Positions 26,212-36,201 of a stretch of DNA of 64,000 nt are shown piece by piece; the first letter of the stretch is position 1, and every line of letters begins with the position of its first letter. Location of the stretch: positions 628,001 through 692,000 of the forward strand of contig NZ_CP028918.1 of NCBI RefSeq assembly GCF_003060865.1, written 5' to 3'. The position numbers and the translations under genes are program-made. The notes beneath the pieces were generated by a model, which saw nothing but the letters and a program-made list of their open reading frames with translations, was not told the origin of the DNA and searched no databases. The stretch is from Gemmobacter aquarius (lineage in GTDB: Bacteria > Pseudomonadota > Alphaproteobacteria > Rhodobacterales > Rhodobacteraceae).

Positions 26212-29200
26212 ATGTGCGCCGACACGACCACGCCCGATTACCGCCCGACCGTTTTCCTGCCCGAAACCGAATTTCCGATGCGCGCGGGCTTGCCACAGCG
26301 TGAACCCGACTGGCTGAAACGCTGGGAGGAGATCGGCGTTTACGACCGCTTGCGCGAGCGTGGCGCAGCCGAGGGGCGGGTGCCCTTCGTGCTGCACGAT
26401 GGCCCCCCGTATGCCAACGGGCACCTGCATATCGGCCACGCGCTGAACAAAGTCTTGAAGGACATGGTGGTGCGGTCCCAGCAGATGATGGGCAAGGATG
26501 CCCGTTACGTGCCGGGTTGGGATTGCCACGGCCTGCCGATCGAGTGGAAGATCGAGGAACAATACCGCGCCAAGGGACTGAACAAGGACGACGTGGATGT
26601 GGTGGCCTTCCGTCAGGAGTGCCGCAAGTTCGCCGAAGGCTGGATCGACGTGCAGCGCGACGAATTCAAGCGCCTTGGCATCACCGGCAAGTGGGACGAC
26701 CCTTACCTCACGATGGATTACCACGCCGAAGCCGTGATCGCCGACGAATTCATGCGCTTCGTGATGAACGGCTCGCTTTATCAGGGGTCGAAGCCCGTGA
26801 TGTGGTCGCCCGTCGAAAAGACCGCGCTGGCGGAAGCCGAGGTCGAGTATCACGACTATAGTAGCCATATGGTCTGGGTGCGGTTTCCAGTTGTTGGAAT
26901 CGACGCAGGGTACCAGCGGGCAGCGCCTGACCTTAAGCGAGACACAAGTTCTGTAACGCCAAATCCGGCTCAAACAGATGACCTTCGGCAACGGCTGAGC
27001 TCGGATTTGTTCGGCGACAACGTCTACGTTGTGATCTGGACGACGACGCCTTGGACCATCCCGCAAAATCGGGCCGTGTCCTACAATACAGCGATTGCTT
27101 ATGGCCTCTATTCGATCGACTCGGTGGTTGAAGGCTCGGCAGCAAAGATTGGCGAGAAGGTGCTACTTGCCGAGGCGCTGGCTGAGGCCGTTCTAAAGAC
27201 CGCGAAGGTTGAGACGTTTACTCATTTGCGGACTGTTTCAGCGAATGAGTTAGAAAGCCTCTATCTGTATCACCCCTACCGCGGCATCGAAGGCGGCCAT
27301 GGTGAATGGGACTTCGATGTTCCCCTCCTCCCCGGCGACCACGTCACCGACGACGCGGGCACCGGTTTCGTGCATACCGCCCCCAGCCATGGCGATGACG
27401 ACTATCAGATGGGGCTGAAATTCGGCCTGCCGATGACCTATAACGTCGAACCCGACGGCTCTTACCGCGCCTCGCTGCCGCTCTTCGGCGGCCAGCACAT
27501 CATCTTGCCCGATGGCAAGGAAGGTCCGGCGAACGTATCCAACATCAAGGCGCTGGCAGGCGCCGGCGCGTTGTTTGCCAAGGGCAAGCTGAAGCACTCT
27601 TACCCCCATTCGTGGCGCAGCAAAGCGCCGCTGATCTATCGCAACACGCCGCAATGGTTTGTGGCCATCGACAAGCCGCTCGATGACGGGATGGGCCAAT
27701 ATGGCGCGTCGATCCGCGCCCGCGCGCTGACCTCGATCAACGAGCTGGTCGAATGGACGCCGCAGACGGGCCGCAACCGTCTTTTCAGCATGATCGAGGC
27801 GCGGCCAGACTGGGTGCTGTCGCGCCAGCGCGCATGGGGCGTGCCGCTGACGGCCTTCGTCAAAAAGGGCGCCTTGCCGACCGATGCCGATTACCTGCTG
27901 CGGAACGCCGACGCGAACGCCCGCATCAAGGCCGAGTTCGAGGCGGCAGGCGCGGACGTGTGGTATGTGGCGGGCTTCAAGGAGCGGGTTCTGGCAGGCA
28001 TCGTCGATCCTGACGCCTATACGCAGGTCTTTGACGTGCTCGACGTGTGGTTCGACTCTGGCTCGACCCATGCTTTCGTGCTGCGCGACCGTCCCGATGG
28101 TGCCGCTGACGGGATTGCCGACCTTTATCTCGAAGGCACCGACCAGCATCGCGGCTGGTTCCATTCGTCAATGCTGCAATCTTGCGGCACCAAGGGGCGG
28201 GCACCCTATCGCGGCGTGCTGACCCATGGCTTCACGCTCGATGAAAAGGGCATGAAGATGTCCAAATCGCTGGGCAACACGGTAGCCCCGCAAGCGGTGA
28301 TCGGCGAATACGGCGCCGACATCCTGCGGCTGTGGGTGGCACAGTCGGATTACACGGCCGATTTGCGGATCGGCAAGGAAATCCTGAAAGGCGTTGCCGA
28401 CAGCTATCGCCGCCTTCGCAATACCATGCGCTTCATGCTGGGGAACCTCAAGGATTTCAGCGATGCCGAGCGGGTAGATGTAAAGGACATGCCTGAACTG
28501 GAGCAGTGGCTGCTGCACCGTCTGGCCGAACTCGATGCCGAAGTGCGCGAGGGTTACGCGAAATACGACTTCCAAGGCGTGTTCCAGAAGCTCTTTACCT
28601 TTTGCACGACCGATCTTTCGGCGGTCTATTTCGACATCAGGAAGGACGTTCTGTATTGCGACGCGCCCTCGTCGCTGCGGCGGCGGGCGGCGCGCACTGT
28701 GCTTGACCTTTTGTTCCACCGCCTTGCCACATGGCTCGCGCCGATCCTTGTGTTCACGATGGAGGATGTCTGGCTGTCGCGCTTCGACCAGCCCGGCGAC
28801 AGCGTGCACCTGCACGACATTCCCGAAACGCCGAGGGCATGGCTCAACCATGCGCTGGCGGTGAAATGGGACCGCGTCCGCACGGTGCGCCGCGTCGTGA
28901 CGGGGGCCTTGGAGGTGCAGCGCACGGCCAAGGTGATCGGCGCCTCGCTGGAAGCCGCGCCCGTGGTCTATGTCGATGTGGAAACCAAGGCGCTGCTCGA
29001 CTCGGTCCCCTTTGCCGATCTGTGCATCACCAGCGGCATGACGGTCACGACCGACGCGGCACCCGCGGACGCCTTCGGTTTGCCCGATGTGGCAGGGGTG
29101 GCAGTGGTCTTCCATGCGGCCGAAGGCCAGAAATGCGAACGCTGCTGGCAAATCCTGCCCGAGGTGGGCAGCTTCGCCCATCCGGCGACCTGCAAACGCT

Positions 29201-29220
29201 GCAATGGCTCCCTCGGATGA
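26212..29220 (+). CDS. ileS: Isoleucyl-tRNA synthetase
   Basis: 1002 residues. The HIGH motif is 'HLHIGHAL' (about residue 70), KMSKS is '[11 protein letters not shown]' (about 680), the editing-domain entry is '[12 protein letters not shown]', and a C-terminal zinc finger is '[11 protein letters not shown]...CKRC'. It charges tRNA-Ile and edits valine. ATG 26212 matches the family start. Bases ~26860-27270 (residues ~217-353) are much lower in GC and use different codons, and the segment includes an unusual insertion '[20 protein letters not shown]'. This suggests a recombined segment. The 3' end overlaps the DUF3253 gene. Confidence 0.96.
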   Translation: MCADTTTPDYRPTVFLPETEFPMRAGLPQREPDWLKRWEEIGVYDRLRERGAAEGRVPFVLHDGPPYANGHLHIGHALNKVLKDMVVRSQQMMGKDARYVPGWDCHGLPIEWKIEEQYRAKGLNKDDVDVVAFRQECRKFAEGWIDVQRDEFKRLGITGKWDDPYLTMDYHAEAVIADEFMRFVMNGSLYQGSKPVMWSPVEKTALAEAEVEYHDYSSHMVWVRFPVVGIDAGYQRAAPDLKRDTSSVTPNPAQTDDLRQRLSSDLFGDNVYVVIWTTTPWTIPQNRAVSYNTAIAYGLYSIDSVVEGSAAKIGEKVLLAEALAEAVLKTAKVETFTHLRTVSANELESLYLYHPYRGIEGGHGEWDFDVPLLPGDHVTDDAGTGFVHTAPSHGDDDYQMGLKFGLPMTYNVEPDGSYRASLPLFGGQHIILPDGKEGPANVSNIKALAGAGALFAKGKLKHSYPHSWRSKAPLIYRNTPQWFVAIDKPLDDGMGQYGASIRARALTSINELVEWTPQTGRNRLFSMIEARPDWVLSRQRAWGVPLTAFVKKGALPTDADYLLRNADANARIKAEFEAAGADVWYVAGFKERVLAGIVDPDAYTQVFDVLDVWFDSGSTHAFVLRDRPDGAADGIADLYLEGTDQHRGWFHSSMLQSCGTKGRAPYRGVLTHGFTLDEKGMKMSKSLGNTVAPQAVIGEYGADILRLWVAQSDYTADLRIGKEILKGVADSYRRLRNTMRFMLGNLKDFSDAERVDVKDMPELEQWLLHRLAELDAEVREGYAKYDFQGVFQKLFTFCTTDLSAVYFDIRKDVLYCDAPSSLRRRAARTVLDLLFHRLATWLAPILVFTMEDVWLSRFDQPGDSVHLHDIPETPRAWLNHALAVKWDRVRTVRRVVTGALEVQRTAKVIGASLEAAPVVYVDVETKALLDSVPFADLCITSGMTVTTDAAPADAFGLPDVAGVAVVFHAAEGQKCERCWQILPEVGSFAHPATCKRCNGSLG

Positions 29221-29440
29221 GGATATCGCGGCAGTCCTGACGGACCTCGCGCTGCGGCGGGGCAGGGGCAAAAGCTTCTGCCCGTCCGAAGCCGCCAAGG
29301 CGCTGGCGGCAGAGTGGCGGGACTTGATGCCAAGGGTGCGACTGGTGGCCGCAAGCCACCCGCACATTACGGCCACGCAAAAGGGCATGACGGTCGGTGC
29401 AGTCACGGCCAAGGGGCCGATCAGGCTGACCCTGCGCTGA
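29204..29440 (+). CDS. DUF3253 family protein
   Basis: 78 residues: '[30 protein letters not shown]' and '[15 protein letters not shown]' match the small winged-helix-like DUF3253 family of unknown role. Its ATG lies 17 bases inside the ileS 3' end, so it is read from the ileS message. An interspersed repeat begins four bases after its stop. Confidence 0.75.
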   Translation: MAPSDEDIAAVLTDLALRRGRGKSFCPSEAAKALAAEWRDLMPRVRLVAASHPHITATQKGMTVGAVTAKGPIRLTLR

Positions 29441-29444
29441 CAGG

Positions 29445-29528
29445 CATTTTCTGTCTTCAAATATCCTCGGGGGTGAGCCGCTTGCGGCGAGGGGGCGCGA
29501 GCGCCCCCTGATTTTTCGCAGAAAAATC
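29445..29528. repeat. Interspersed hairpin repeat, copy E, with an attached TTTTTCGCAGAAAAA hairpin
   Basis: The core is inverted (CATTTTCTGTCTTCAAATAT followed by CCTCGGGGG, 29445-29473). GCCGC/GCGGC and GGGGGCGC/GCGCCCCC (29491-29508) hairpins follow, then GATTTTTC-GCA-GAAAAATC (29510-29528), a perfect 8-bp palindrome. It probably doubles as the terminator of ileS-DUF3253. Confidence 0.8.
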
Positions 29529-29592
29529 GTCTTGCCCTTGGTGCAGCGCCCGCTTAGCCGTTTCGTAACGGTTTCATGACAGGTGGGTCTCC

Positions 29593-30429
29593 TTGTCCTT
29601 CGGCGTATTTATGGCCGTCATCGGCGCGGCTTTCCTGCATGCCCTATGGAATGCGCTGATAAAGGTCGGGTCGTCCAAGGTGGGCGGCATGGTGATCCTG
29701 TCCATCACCGAAATCCCGATCGGTCTGGCCATCGGTCTGGCCTCGCCCATCCCCGCGCCCGAAGTCTGGCCCTGGGTCATCGCGGCGGGCTGCACGCATT
29801 TCTTCTACAAATCCTTCCTCGTCTTCGCCTACGAGCGCGGCGATCTGAGCCGGGTTTACCCGATTGCGCGGGGCGCCGCGCCGATGGTGGTGGCGCTTGT
29901 CGGGTTCTTTGCGTTGAGCGATGCGATAACGGGGCACGAGTATCTGGGCATCGCGGTTCTGGGCTGCGGCATCTTTCTGATGGCGCGAGGGGTGTTTTCC
30001 CAGGCCGAGGATCGCAGGCTGTTGCCCTTTGCGCTGGGCTCGGCCTGTGCCACGGCGACCTATACGATCATCGACGGGCTTGGCGCGCGGGTCTCGGGGG
30101 ATGCGGTGGCCTATGTGGCTTGGGTCTTCGTGGCTGACGGGGTGATCTTTACCACGGTCACGCTGCTGTGGAAGGGTATGGGCGTGCTGCCGCATGACCG
30201 CAAAAGCTGGGGCATGGCGACCTTCGCCTCGGCGGCCTCTTACGGGTCATATGCGATTGCGATCTGGGCTATGACCTTTGCGCCATTGGCCGTGGTGGCG
30301 GCGCTGCGCGAGACGTCGATCCTGTTTGCGGTGCTGATCGGCTGGCTTGTCTTTGGCGAGCGGATGACCCGCGAAAAGGCGGTTGCGGCGCTGGTGATCG
30401 TGGCGGGGGTTCTGCTCACACGGCTGTGA
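29593..30429 (+). CDS. EamA/DMT-type inner-membrane transporter
   Basis: 278 residues with ten predicted helices in two EamA repeats; the C-terminal repeat ends 'ALRETSILFAVLIGWLVFGERMTREKAVAALVIVAGVLL', the DMT signature. Substrates of this family are metabolites or amino acids and cannot be assigned here. The TTG start at 29593 has AGGTGGG upstream. It converges on pcs across a pair of inverted hairpins. Confidence 0.85.
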   Translation: MSFGVFMAVIGAAFLHALWNALIKVGSSKVGGMVILSITEIPIGLAIGLASPIPAPEVWPWVIAAGCTHFFYKSFLVFAYERGDLSRVYPIARGAAPMVVALVGFFALSDAITGHEYLGIAVLGCGIFLMARGVFSQAEDRRLLPFALGSACATATYTIIDGLGARVSGDAVAYVAWVFVADGVIFTTVTLLWKGMGVLPHDRKSWGMATFASAASYGSYAIAIWAMTFAPLAVVAALRETSILFAVLIGWLVFGERMTREKAVAALVIVAGVLLTRL

Positions 30430-30438
30430 CGCGCGGGT

Positions 30439-30518
30439 GGTGGGTGCAGAGCACCCACCCTACGGGTTTGGCATCACGGTTTCGGGCAGGTCTGTAGGGT
30501 GGGTGCTCTGCACCCACC
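30439..30518. repeat. Pair of opposed GGTGGGTGC hairpins
   Basis: GGTGGGTGC-AGA-GCACCCACC (30439-30459) followed by CTACGGG, and CTGTAGG then GGTGGGTGC-TCT-GCACCCACC (30498-30518), are two copies of the same palindrome in opposite orientation. They fill the gap between convergent EamA and pcs genes and are placed to stop transcription from both sides. Confidence 0.75.
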
Positions 30519-30524
30519 ATGCCT

Positions 30525-31232
30525 TCAGGAAAGGCGGTTCACGCCGCGTTCGGGAATGATCTGTTGGGCGATGCCTGCGAAAGTCAGATAAAGCGAGGTG
30601 ATCACCAGCCCCCAATGCGCCCAGCTTTGCGGCCAGAAATCGACCATCGCCGCCCATCCGGCGAAAAAGACCCAGGCAAGGGCCATCGGCAGCGAGACGT
30701 TGCGCCACCGTTTGGTGCGGACGGGGTGGATGAATTTCAGCGGGGTGAACATGCCGATTGTGAGCGCGATCACGATGGTCAGGATGATCCACCATTGCGG
30801 ATGCAGCGCGAACAGCACCAGAACCACCATGTTCCAGCAGGCCGGAAATCCCGCAAAGCTTTTGTCCTTGGTCTTCATCCGCGTGTCGGCGAAATAGACG
30901 ACCGAGCCGTAGACGATGACGATGATGGCAAGCCACCCGCTCCACCCAGGCAGAAGGCCCGATTTAAACAGCGCATAGGCCGGGATGAAGACGTAGGTCA
31001 GGTAATCCACGATCAGGTCCATCAGGACGCCGTCATAGGTGGGCCAGTTTTTCGTCACGTCATAGCGACGCGCGAGGGGGCCATCTATTCCGTCGACAAA
31101 GAGGGCGACGACGAGCCAAAGGAACATCAGGCTCCACTTGCCTTCGACCGCGGCGAGCATCGCCAGCATCGACAGCACCGCGCCCGAGGCGGTGAGCAGG
31201 TGGACGGAGAGGGCTTTCAGACGCATATCCAT
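30525..31232 (-). CDS. pcs: Phosphatidylcholine synthase
   Basis: 235 residues, polytopic. The CDP-alcohol phosphatidyltransferase motif appears as 'DGIDGPLARRYDVTKNWPTYDGVLMDLIVDY', with the Asp pairs that bind Mg2+. The downstream helices match bacterial Pcs, which condenses CDP-diacylglycerol with choline directly. This one-step pathway is typical of alphaproteobacteria that live with hosts or use choline. ATG 31232 starts the protein; ATG 31226 is also possible. Confidence 0.85.
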   Translation of the reverse strand: MDMRLKALSVHLLTASGAVLSMLAMLAAVEGKWSLMFLWLVVALFVDGIDGPLARRYDVTKNWPTYDGVLMDLIVDYLTYVFIPAYALFKSGLLPGWSGWLAIIVIVYGSVVYFADTRMKTKDKSFAGFPACWNMVVLVLFALHPQWWIILTIVIALTIGMFTPLKFIHPVRTKRWRNVSLPMALAWVFFAGWAAMVDFWPQSWAHWGLVITSLYLTFAGIAQQIIPERGVNRLS

Positions 31233-31322
31233 ATGCCTTGGATTGCACGGAATACGGGGGGGCGCAATCCGTCAGGCATTGCGGGGCGCTTGGTTGTGGC
31301 ATTCAAAGCGTGGGTGGGCACG

Positions 31323-31364
31323 CACAGGTTCCACCTGTGGCCTCGGCCGGGGGCCAGCCCCCGG
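31323..31364. repeat. Two adjacent hairpins upstream of pcs / downstream of xerC
   Basis: CACAGGT-TCC-ACCTGTG (31323-31339) and CCGGGGGC-CA-GCCCCCGG (31347-31364) are perfect stems, the second followed by ACCCCCGGAGTATT, a run I recognise as common between genes of this group. It lies between xerC and pcs on the minus strand. Confidence 0.6.
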
Positions 31365-31414
31365 ACCCCCGGAGTATTGTTCGCAAAGGTGAACGGGGGA
31401 GAGAAGGCCCCGTT

Positions 31415-32347
31415 TCAGGCCCGAGGATGGGCGTTGTGGTAGGCTTCCATCAGGCGGGCGGCATCGACGCCTGTATAGGCCTGCGTTGTGGAAAGCGAGG
31501 CGTGGCCAAGCAGTTCCTGTATCGCGCGCAGATCGCCCCCTGCCGAAAGAAGATGCGTGGCGAAACTGTGGCGCATCGCGTGGGGCGTGGCGGTGGCGGG
31601 CAGGCCAAGCTGCATGCGCGCCTTTTCCATGGCCGATTGCATCAGGCGGGGCGACAGCGCGCCGCCGCGGACGCCCCGGAACAGAGGTTCGGCAGGGGTG
31701 AGGTCAAAGGGGCAGAGGCGGACGTAATCTGCCACGGCCTCGGCTGCGACCGGAAGCACGGGGACCAGTCGGGTCTTGCCGCCCTTGCCGGTGATGCGCA
31801 GGGTTTCGGGTAAGGGGTCGTCCGCCCCCGTCAGGCCGAGCGCTTCCGAGATCCGCAGCCCGCAGCCGTAAAGCAAAGTGATCACGGCGCGGTCGCGGGC
31901 GGCAACCCAAGCTTCGCTTGGCTGCTCTGCGACCGTGTCGATCATTGCGGCCGCGGCGTCGATGGTCAGCGGACGGGGCAGTTTGCGGCGGAACTTTGGG
32001 CCACGGGCCGACAGGACTGCGGTGGCGTCCAGCCCTTCGGCGCGGTCGGCTATATAGGCGGTGAAGCCTTTCACTGCCGAAAGCGAGCGGGCCAGAGAAC
32101 GGGCACCAAGGCCCCTTGCGCGTTCGTGGGCCATCCATGCGCGCAGGTCGGAAAGCGGCACCGAGGCAAGCGCGACTGTGCCTTCGGCGCCGCCACGGTG
32201 GCGCGCAAGAAACGACAGGTAGCCCGTCACATCGCGGCCGTAAGCTTCCAGTGTTTTCGGGGCCGCGCCGTCCAAGGCCCGCAGGTGGGCGAGCCAACTT
32301 TGCAGCGCGTCCCTCGCCTGTGGCGACAGGAACGCCGGATCGGTCAT
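31415..32347 (-). CDS. xerC: Tyrosine recombinase XerC
   Basis: 310 residues with an N-terminal SAM-like core-binding domain (1-115) and a catalytic domain. The active-site residues are Arg165 ('CGLRISEAL'), Lys188 ('ITGKGGKTR'), His256/Arg259 ('PHAMRHSFATHLL'), His282 ('LLGHAS') and Tyr291 ('TQAYTG'). With XerD it resolves chromosome dimers at dif. Its ATG overlaps the DUF484 stop (ATGA), the widespread DUF484-xerC pair, so it is a housekeeping recombinase rather than a phage integrase. Confidence 0.92.
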   Translation of the reverse strand: MTDPAFLSPQARDALQSWLAHLRALDGAAPKTLEAYGRDVTGYLSFLARHRGGAEGTVALASVPLSDLRAWMAHERARGLGARSLARSLSAVKGFTAYIADRAEGLDATAVLSARGPKFRRKLPRPLTIDAAAAMIDTVAEQPSEAWVAARDRAVITLLYGCGLRISEALGLTGADDPLPETLRITGKGGKTRLVPVLPVAAEAVADYVRLCPFDLTPAEPLFRGVRGGALSPRLMQSAMEKARMQLGLPATATPHAMRHSFATHLLSAGGDLRAIQELLGHASLSTTQAYTGVDAARLMEAYHNAHPRA

Positions 32348-33042
32348 GACAGCCAGCGGCGCATGGTGCGTTCGAACACGCCTGCGAAAAACGCCAGAAG
32401 GTCGGTGCCATGGGTCGGTTTGAACTGGTGCGGGTCTTCGGCACCCAGAACCAGCATTCCCGGCAGGCGGCCTGCGCCGAAATCCAGCCGCATCAGCGCC
32501 TCGGACCTGATCCAAGCGGCGCGATCGCCGTAGATGCCGGGCGTTTCGGCAGGCATGACCTGCCGCAGCACGACGGGGCGCAGCGGGAAGTTGCGCCCGC
32601 CCGAAAGGTAATCGCCGATGAAGCCCGGTTCGGCCACGTAAAGCACATCGCCGAGTTTGCGCAGCAGGGCCGGGCTATCTTCGGTTTGTCCGGATTCGAG
32701 CACGAGGCGTACGCAATCGACGCGCAGGGTCGCCGCAACCTCGGTCGAGAGGATCTTCAGGAAATCCTCGAATTCGAGGGGATCGAGCATTTGCAGGATG
32801 GCGCGGTGCACCTGATTGGTGCCTGCGAGGTTCTCGTAGGCGGCAGCGATCACCGAACGGTGGGTGTCTTCCAGCCGGTCGAGCCGGTTTTCCAGCCGCT
32901 CCATCGCGATGCCGCGCAGATCGACGATGTTGGCCCCCATCGCGCGTTCGTTCGCGGCGATGAGGGCGGCCATCACGTCGCGGTCTTCAAGCAACAGCTC
33001 GGGTTCCGCCAGAAGCCTGTCGCGCACATCCTGTTCGATCAT
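32344..33042 (-). CDS. DUF484 family protein
   Basis: 232 residues with an N-terminal coiled coil ('MERLENRLDRLEDTHRSVIAAAYENL') and a GAF-like C-terminal part ('LDFGAGRLPGMLVLGAEDPHQFKPTHGTDLLAFFAGVFERTMRRWL'). The family usually lies beside xerC; its role is unknown. The start is 47 bases from the fsa stop region on the same strand. Confidence 0.88.
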   Translation of the reverse strand: MIEQDVRDRLLAEPELLLEDRDVMAALIAANERAMGANIVDLRGIAMERLENRLDRLEDTHRSVIAAAYENLAGTNQVHRAILQMLDPLEFEDFLKILSTEVAATLRVDCVRLVLESGQTEDSPALLRKLGDVLYVAEPGFIGDYLSGGRNFPLRPVVLRQVMPAETPGIYGDRAAWIRSEALMRLDFGAGRLPGMLVLGAEDPHQFKPTHGTDLLAFFAGVFERTMRRWLS

Positions 33043-33089
33043 CTAAGCACTGCCCGTGTTCTTGTGATTTGCGCGAGCTTAGCAGGGTT

Positions 33090-33743
33090 TCAGAGGATTT
33101 TCTGCCCCGTTTTCGCCCAGTCTGCCGTGAACTGTTCAAGCCCCTTGTCGGTCAGCACGTGGTTGGCCATCGCCTTGATCACCGCAGGCGGGGCGGTCAT
33201 CACGTCGGCCCCGATCAGGGCGCAGTCCTTGGCATGGTTCAGCGTGCGGATCGACGCGGCGAGGATTTGCGTGTCGAAGTCGTAATTGTCATAGATCGTG
33301 CGGATGTCGCCGATCAAGTCCATGCCGTCGAGGTTGATGTCGTCCAGACGCCCGATGAAGGGCGAGATGAAGGTCGCACCCGCCTTGGCCGCCAGCAGCG
33401 CCTGATTTGCGCTGAAGCAGAGCGTCACGTTGACCATGCGGCCTTCGCCGGTCAGCACCTTGCAGGCCTTCAGGCCATCCCATGTCAGCGGCACCTTTAC
33501 CGCGATGTTGGGCGCGATTTCGGCCAGCTTGCGCCCTTCGGCAATCATGTCTTCTGCTTTGGTTGCAACGACCTCGGCCGAAACAGGGCCCGAGACGATG
33601 CCGCAGATTTCGCGGGTGACTTCGATGATGTCGCGGCCCGATTTCAGGATGATCGACGGGTTGGTGGTAACGCCGTCAACCATGCCAAGGTCGTTCAGCT
33701 CGGAGATGGCGGCGACATCGGCGGTGTCCACAAAGAATTTCAT
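33090..33743 (-). CDS. fsa: Transaldolase-like fructose-6-phosphate aldolase
   Basis: 217 residues, the short single-barrel transaldolase family. '[31 protein letters not shown]' and the Schiff-base Lys in 'NIAVKVPLT' are visible. Members catalyse either dihydroxyacetone transfer or fructose-6-phosphate cleavage, and the two cannot be separated by eye. It diverges from priA. Confidence 0.9.
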   Translation of the reverse strand: MKFFVDTADVAAISELNDLGMVDGVTTNPSIILKSGRDIIEVTREICGIVSGPVSAEVVATKAEDMIAEGRKLAEIAPNIAVKVPLTWDGLKACKVLTGEGRMVNVTLCFSANQALLAAKAGATFISPFIGRLDDINLDGMDLIGDIRTIYDNYDFDTQILAASIRTLNHAKDCALIGADVMTAPPAVIKAMANHVLTDKGLEQFTADWAKTGQKIL

Positions 33744-33828
33744 CGGCGCGGTCCTTATGGGTTGCGGGTGTTCGGGACGGGGTTTACCCCAAAGGGGCGG
33801 CGGGGGAAAGAAGAAGAAGGCGGTGGCT

Positions 33829-36018
33829 GTGTCGGACAGGACCTATGCGGCGGGAGAGCTGGTGGGCGTCTTGACGACCGAGCCTTTGGGCCGCGTTCTC
33901 GACTACAAAGCCCCCGAAGGTGGCTGCGGGGACGGTGATTTCGTCGAGGTGCCGCTTGGTCCGCGCCGTGTGCTGGGCGTGGTCTGGGGCAAGGGGCGGG
34001 GCGACTGGGATCCTTCCAAGGTGCGGCCCGTCGGGAGGGTGCTAGATGCAGCACCGATGCGGGCCGAATTGCGGACATTCCTGACGCGGGCGGCGGATTA
34101 CACGCTGACGCCCCTGCCTCAGATGTTGCGGCTAGCGACGCGTGCGCCGGGGTTGGGGGAAAGCCCGATGAGTAGGCGCGTCTACCGTCTGGGCGGGGCG
34201 GTGCCGAACCAGTTGACCGAGGCGCGGCATCGGGTGGTCGAGGCGTTGCGGGCCTTTGGCGGTGCGCCGGTGACGATTGGCGAATTGACCGACGAGGCGG
34301 GCTGCGGAGCTTCGGTGGTGAAGGGTCTGGTCAAGCTGGGCGTGGTGGTCGAAGAGGACGCGCCGCGCGATCTGCCCTTTGCGCTGCTCGATCCGGCGGG
34401 TGCGGCGAACCTTGCGGGCGATCAGGTTGCGGCGGGCGATGCGCTTGTCGCTGCGGTGAACGCGGAAGAGTATTCCACAACGCTTTTGAAGGGCGTCACG
34501 GGGTCGGGCAAGACCGAGGTTTATCTGGAAGCGGTGGCGGAATGTATCCGTCTGGGGCGGCAGGCGCTGGTGCTTCTGCCCGAAATCGCGCTGACGGCGG
34601 AATTCCTGAAGCGGGTGGAAGCGCGCTTCGGGGCGCGGCCCGCCGAATGGCATTCGGGAGTGACCCAGACCGAGCGGCGGCGGGTCTGGCGGATGGTGGC
34701 CGACGGGCGCGCCGAGTTCGTCGTGGGGGCGCGGTCGGCGCTGTTCCTGCCGTTCCAGCGGTTGGGGCTGGTCGTCGTCGATGAAGAGCATGACACCAGC
34801 TACAAGCAGGAAGAGGGCGTGCTTTACAACGCCCGCGACATGGCCGTGCTGCGGGCTTCGGTGGTGGGCTGCCCCGTCGTGCTGGCAAGCGCCACGCCGT
34901 CGCTCGAGACATGGGCAAATGTCGAGGCAGGGAAATACGGTCGGCTCGACCTGTCGGCGCGTTACGGCGTGGCCCAGATGCCGACGATGGGTGTCATCGA
35001 CATGCGCGAGGCGAATCTGCCCGCGAACAGCTGGATTTCCGCCAAGCTTGCCGCCGAGATTGCGGCGCGGACCCTGCGCGGGGAGCAGTCGCTGATCTTC
35101 CTCAACCGGCGGGGCTATGCGCCGGTGACGCTATGCCGGGCATGCGGCGCGCAGGTGGGCTGCGACCATTGCGACGCGCGAATGGTCGAGCACAGGTTCC
35201 TCAAGCGGCTGCAATGCCACCAATGCGGCGCGACAAAGCCGGTGCCCGAGGCATGCCCGACCTGCAAGGTCGAAGGCAAGATGGCCGCTGTCGGGCCGGG
35301 GGTCGAACGGATGGCCGAGGAAGTGCAGGCGCGGTTTCCCGATGCGCGGGTGGCGGTGCTGTCGTCGGACCTTTTCGGATCGGCCCGCGAGTTGAAAGCG
35401 CAGATCGAGACGATTGCCGCAGGGGGGGCCGATATCATCATCGGCACCCAGATCGTGGCCAAGGGGCATAACTTTCCGCTGCTCACCCTGGTGGGGGTGA
35501 TCGACGCCGACCTTGGCCTGCAAGGGTCAGACCTGCGGGCGGCAGAGCGGACCTTCCAGCTGATGCGGCAGGTGGCGGGGCGTGCGGGGCGGGCCGAAAA
35601 GCGCGGGGCGGCGTGGCTGCAGACCCACCAGCCCGAGCATCCGGTGATAAGGGCCATCCTGGGCGGGGACGAAGAAGCCTTCTGGCGCGCCGAGGCCGCC
35701 GAGCGGCGGGCAGCGGGGGTGCCGCCCTATGGACGGATGGCCGGGATCATCCTGTCGGGGCCGGATGTGCAACAGGTTTTCGAGTTCGGCGCAGAACTCG
35801 CGCGGCGCGACGGGCCTTTGCGCCGGATCGGGGCGCAGGTGTTCGGGCCTGCTCCGGCCCCGATCTCGCGCGTCAGGGGGCGGCATCGGGTGCGGCTGCT
35901 GGTCAAGGCTGGAAAGCTTGTCCCCTTGCAGGCGGCGCTGGCCGAATGGGTGGCGCAGCTGCGCCTGCCGGCAAATCTGCGCCTCGCAATCGACATCGAC
36001 CCGCAGAGTTTTCTTTAG
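33829..36018 (+). CDS. priA: Primosomal protein N' (PriA helicase)
   Basis: 729 residues from GTG 33829. It restarts stalled replication forks. Seen: Walker A '[13 protein letters not shown]', DEEH box in '[15 protein letters not shown]', the two zinc clusters '[14 protein letters not shown]' and '[18 protein letters not shown]', and helicase motifs '[12 protein letters not shown]' and '[11 protein letters not shown]'. GTG 33829 is spaced nine bases from AGAAGG; GTG 33823 would be too close. A cluster of four hairpins follows the stop. Confidence 0.94.
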   Translation: MSDRTYAAGELVGVLTTEPLGRVLDYKAPEGGCGDGDFVEVPLGPRRVLGVVWGKGRGDWDPSKVRPVGRVLDAAPMRAELRTFLTRAADYTLTPLPQMLRLATRAPGLGESPMSRRVYRLGGAVPNQLTEARHRVVEALRAFGGAPVTIGELTDEAGCGASVVKGLVKLGVVVEEDAPRDLPFALLDPAGAANLAGDQVAAGDALVAAVNAEEYSTTLLKGVTGSGKTEVYLEAVAECIRLGRQALVLLPEIALTAEFLKRVEARFGARPAEWHSGVTQTERRRVWRMVADGRAEFVVGARSALFLPFQRLGLVVVDEEHDTSYKQEEGVLYNARDMAVLRASVVGCPVVLASATPSLETWANVEAGKYGRLDLSARYGVAQMPTMGVIDMREANLPANSWISAKLAAEIAARTLRGEQSLIFLNRRGYAPVTLCRACGAQVGCDHCDARMVEHRFLKRLQCHQCGATKPVPEACPTCKVEGKMAAVGPGVERMAEEVQARFPDARVAVLSSDLFGSARELKAQIETIAAGGADIIIGTQIVAKGHNFPLLTLVGVIDADLGLQGSDLRAAERTFQLMRQVAGRAGRAEKRGAAWLQTHQPEHPVIRAILGGDEEAFWRAEAAERRAAGVPPYGRMAGIILSGPDVQQVFEFGAELARRDGPLRRIGAQVFGPAPAPISRVRGRHRVRLLVKAGKLVPLQAALAEWVAQLRLPANLRLAIDIDPQSFL

Positions 36019-36023
36019 CGACA

Positions 36024-36142
36024 GCGGAATTTGACGCAAATTCCGCGTCGGAAAATGACGCATTTTCCGGTGTCACGCGGCGCAGGCGGTGTCAGCCGGT
36101 TTCTGCGTCAGAAACCGTCGCGGAATTTGCGTCAAATTCCGC
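36024..36142. repeat. Cluster of four hairpins with GACGC/GCGTC loops
   Basis: Hairpins: H1 GCGGAATTT-GACGC-AAATTCCGC (36024-36046), H2 CGGAAAAT-GACGC-ATTTTCCG (36049-36069), H3 CGGTTTCT-GCGTC-AGAAACCG (36097-36117), H4 GCGGAATTT-GCGTC-AAATTCCGC (36120-36142). All stems are perfect. H1 and H4 are exact reverse complements, so the whole array is nested. The loops are one 5-mer in either orientation. It occupies the gap between priA and msrA. Confidence 0.9.
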
Positions 36143-36201
36143 TGCACTGGCGCGGGAGGCCTCTGCGCCCTATATAACGGGTCAAAGCAAAGGAGACCGC
36201 C

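Noticed and set aside
31415-32347. Phage integrase reading of the tyrosine recombinase
   Set aside because: It is coupled to DUF484, the standard housekeeping xerC context, and no phage genes or attachment repeats were seen.
36024-36142. CRISPR array
   Set aside because: The repeated units are palindromes of varying sequence without spacers of constant size, and there are no cas genes.
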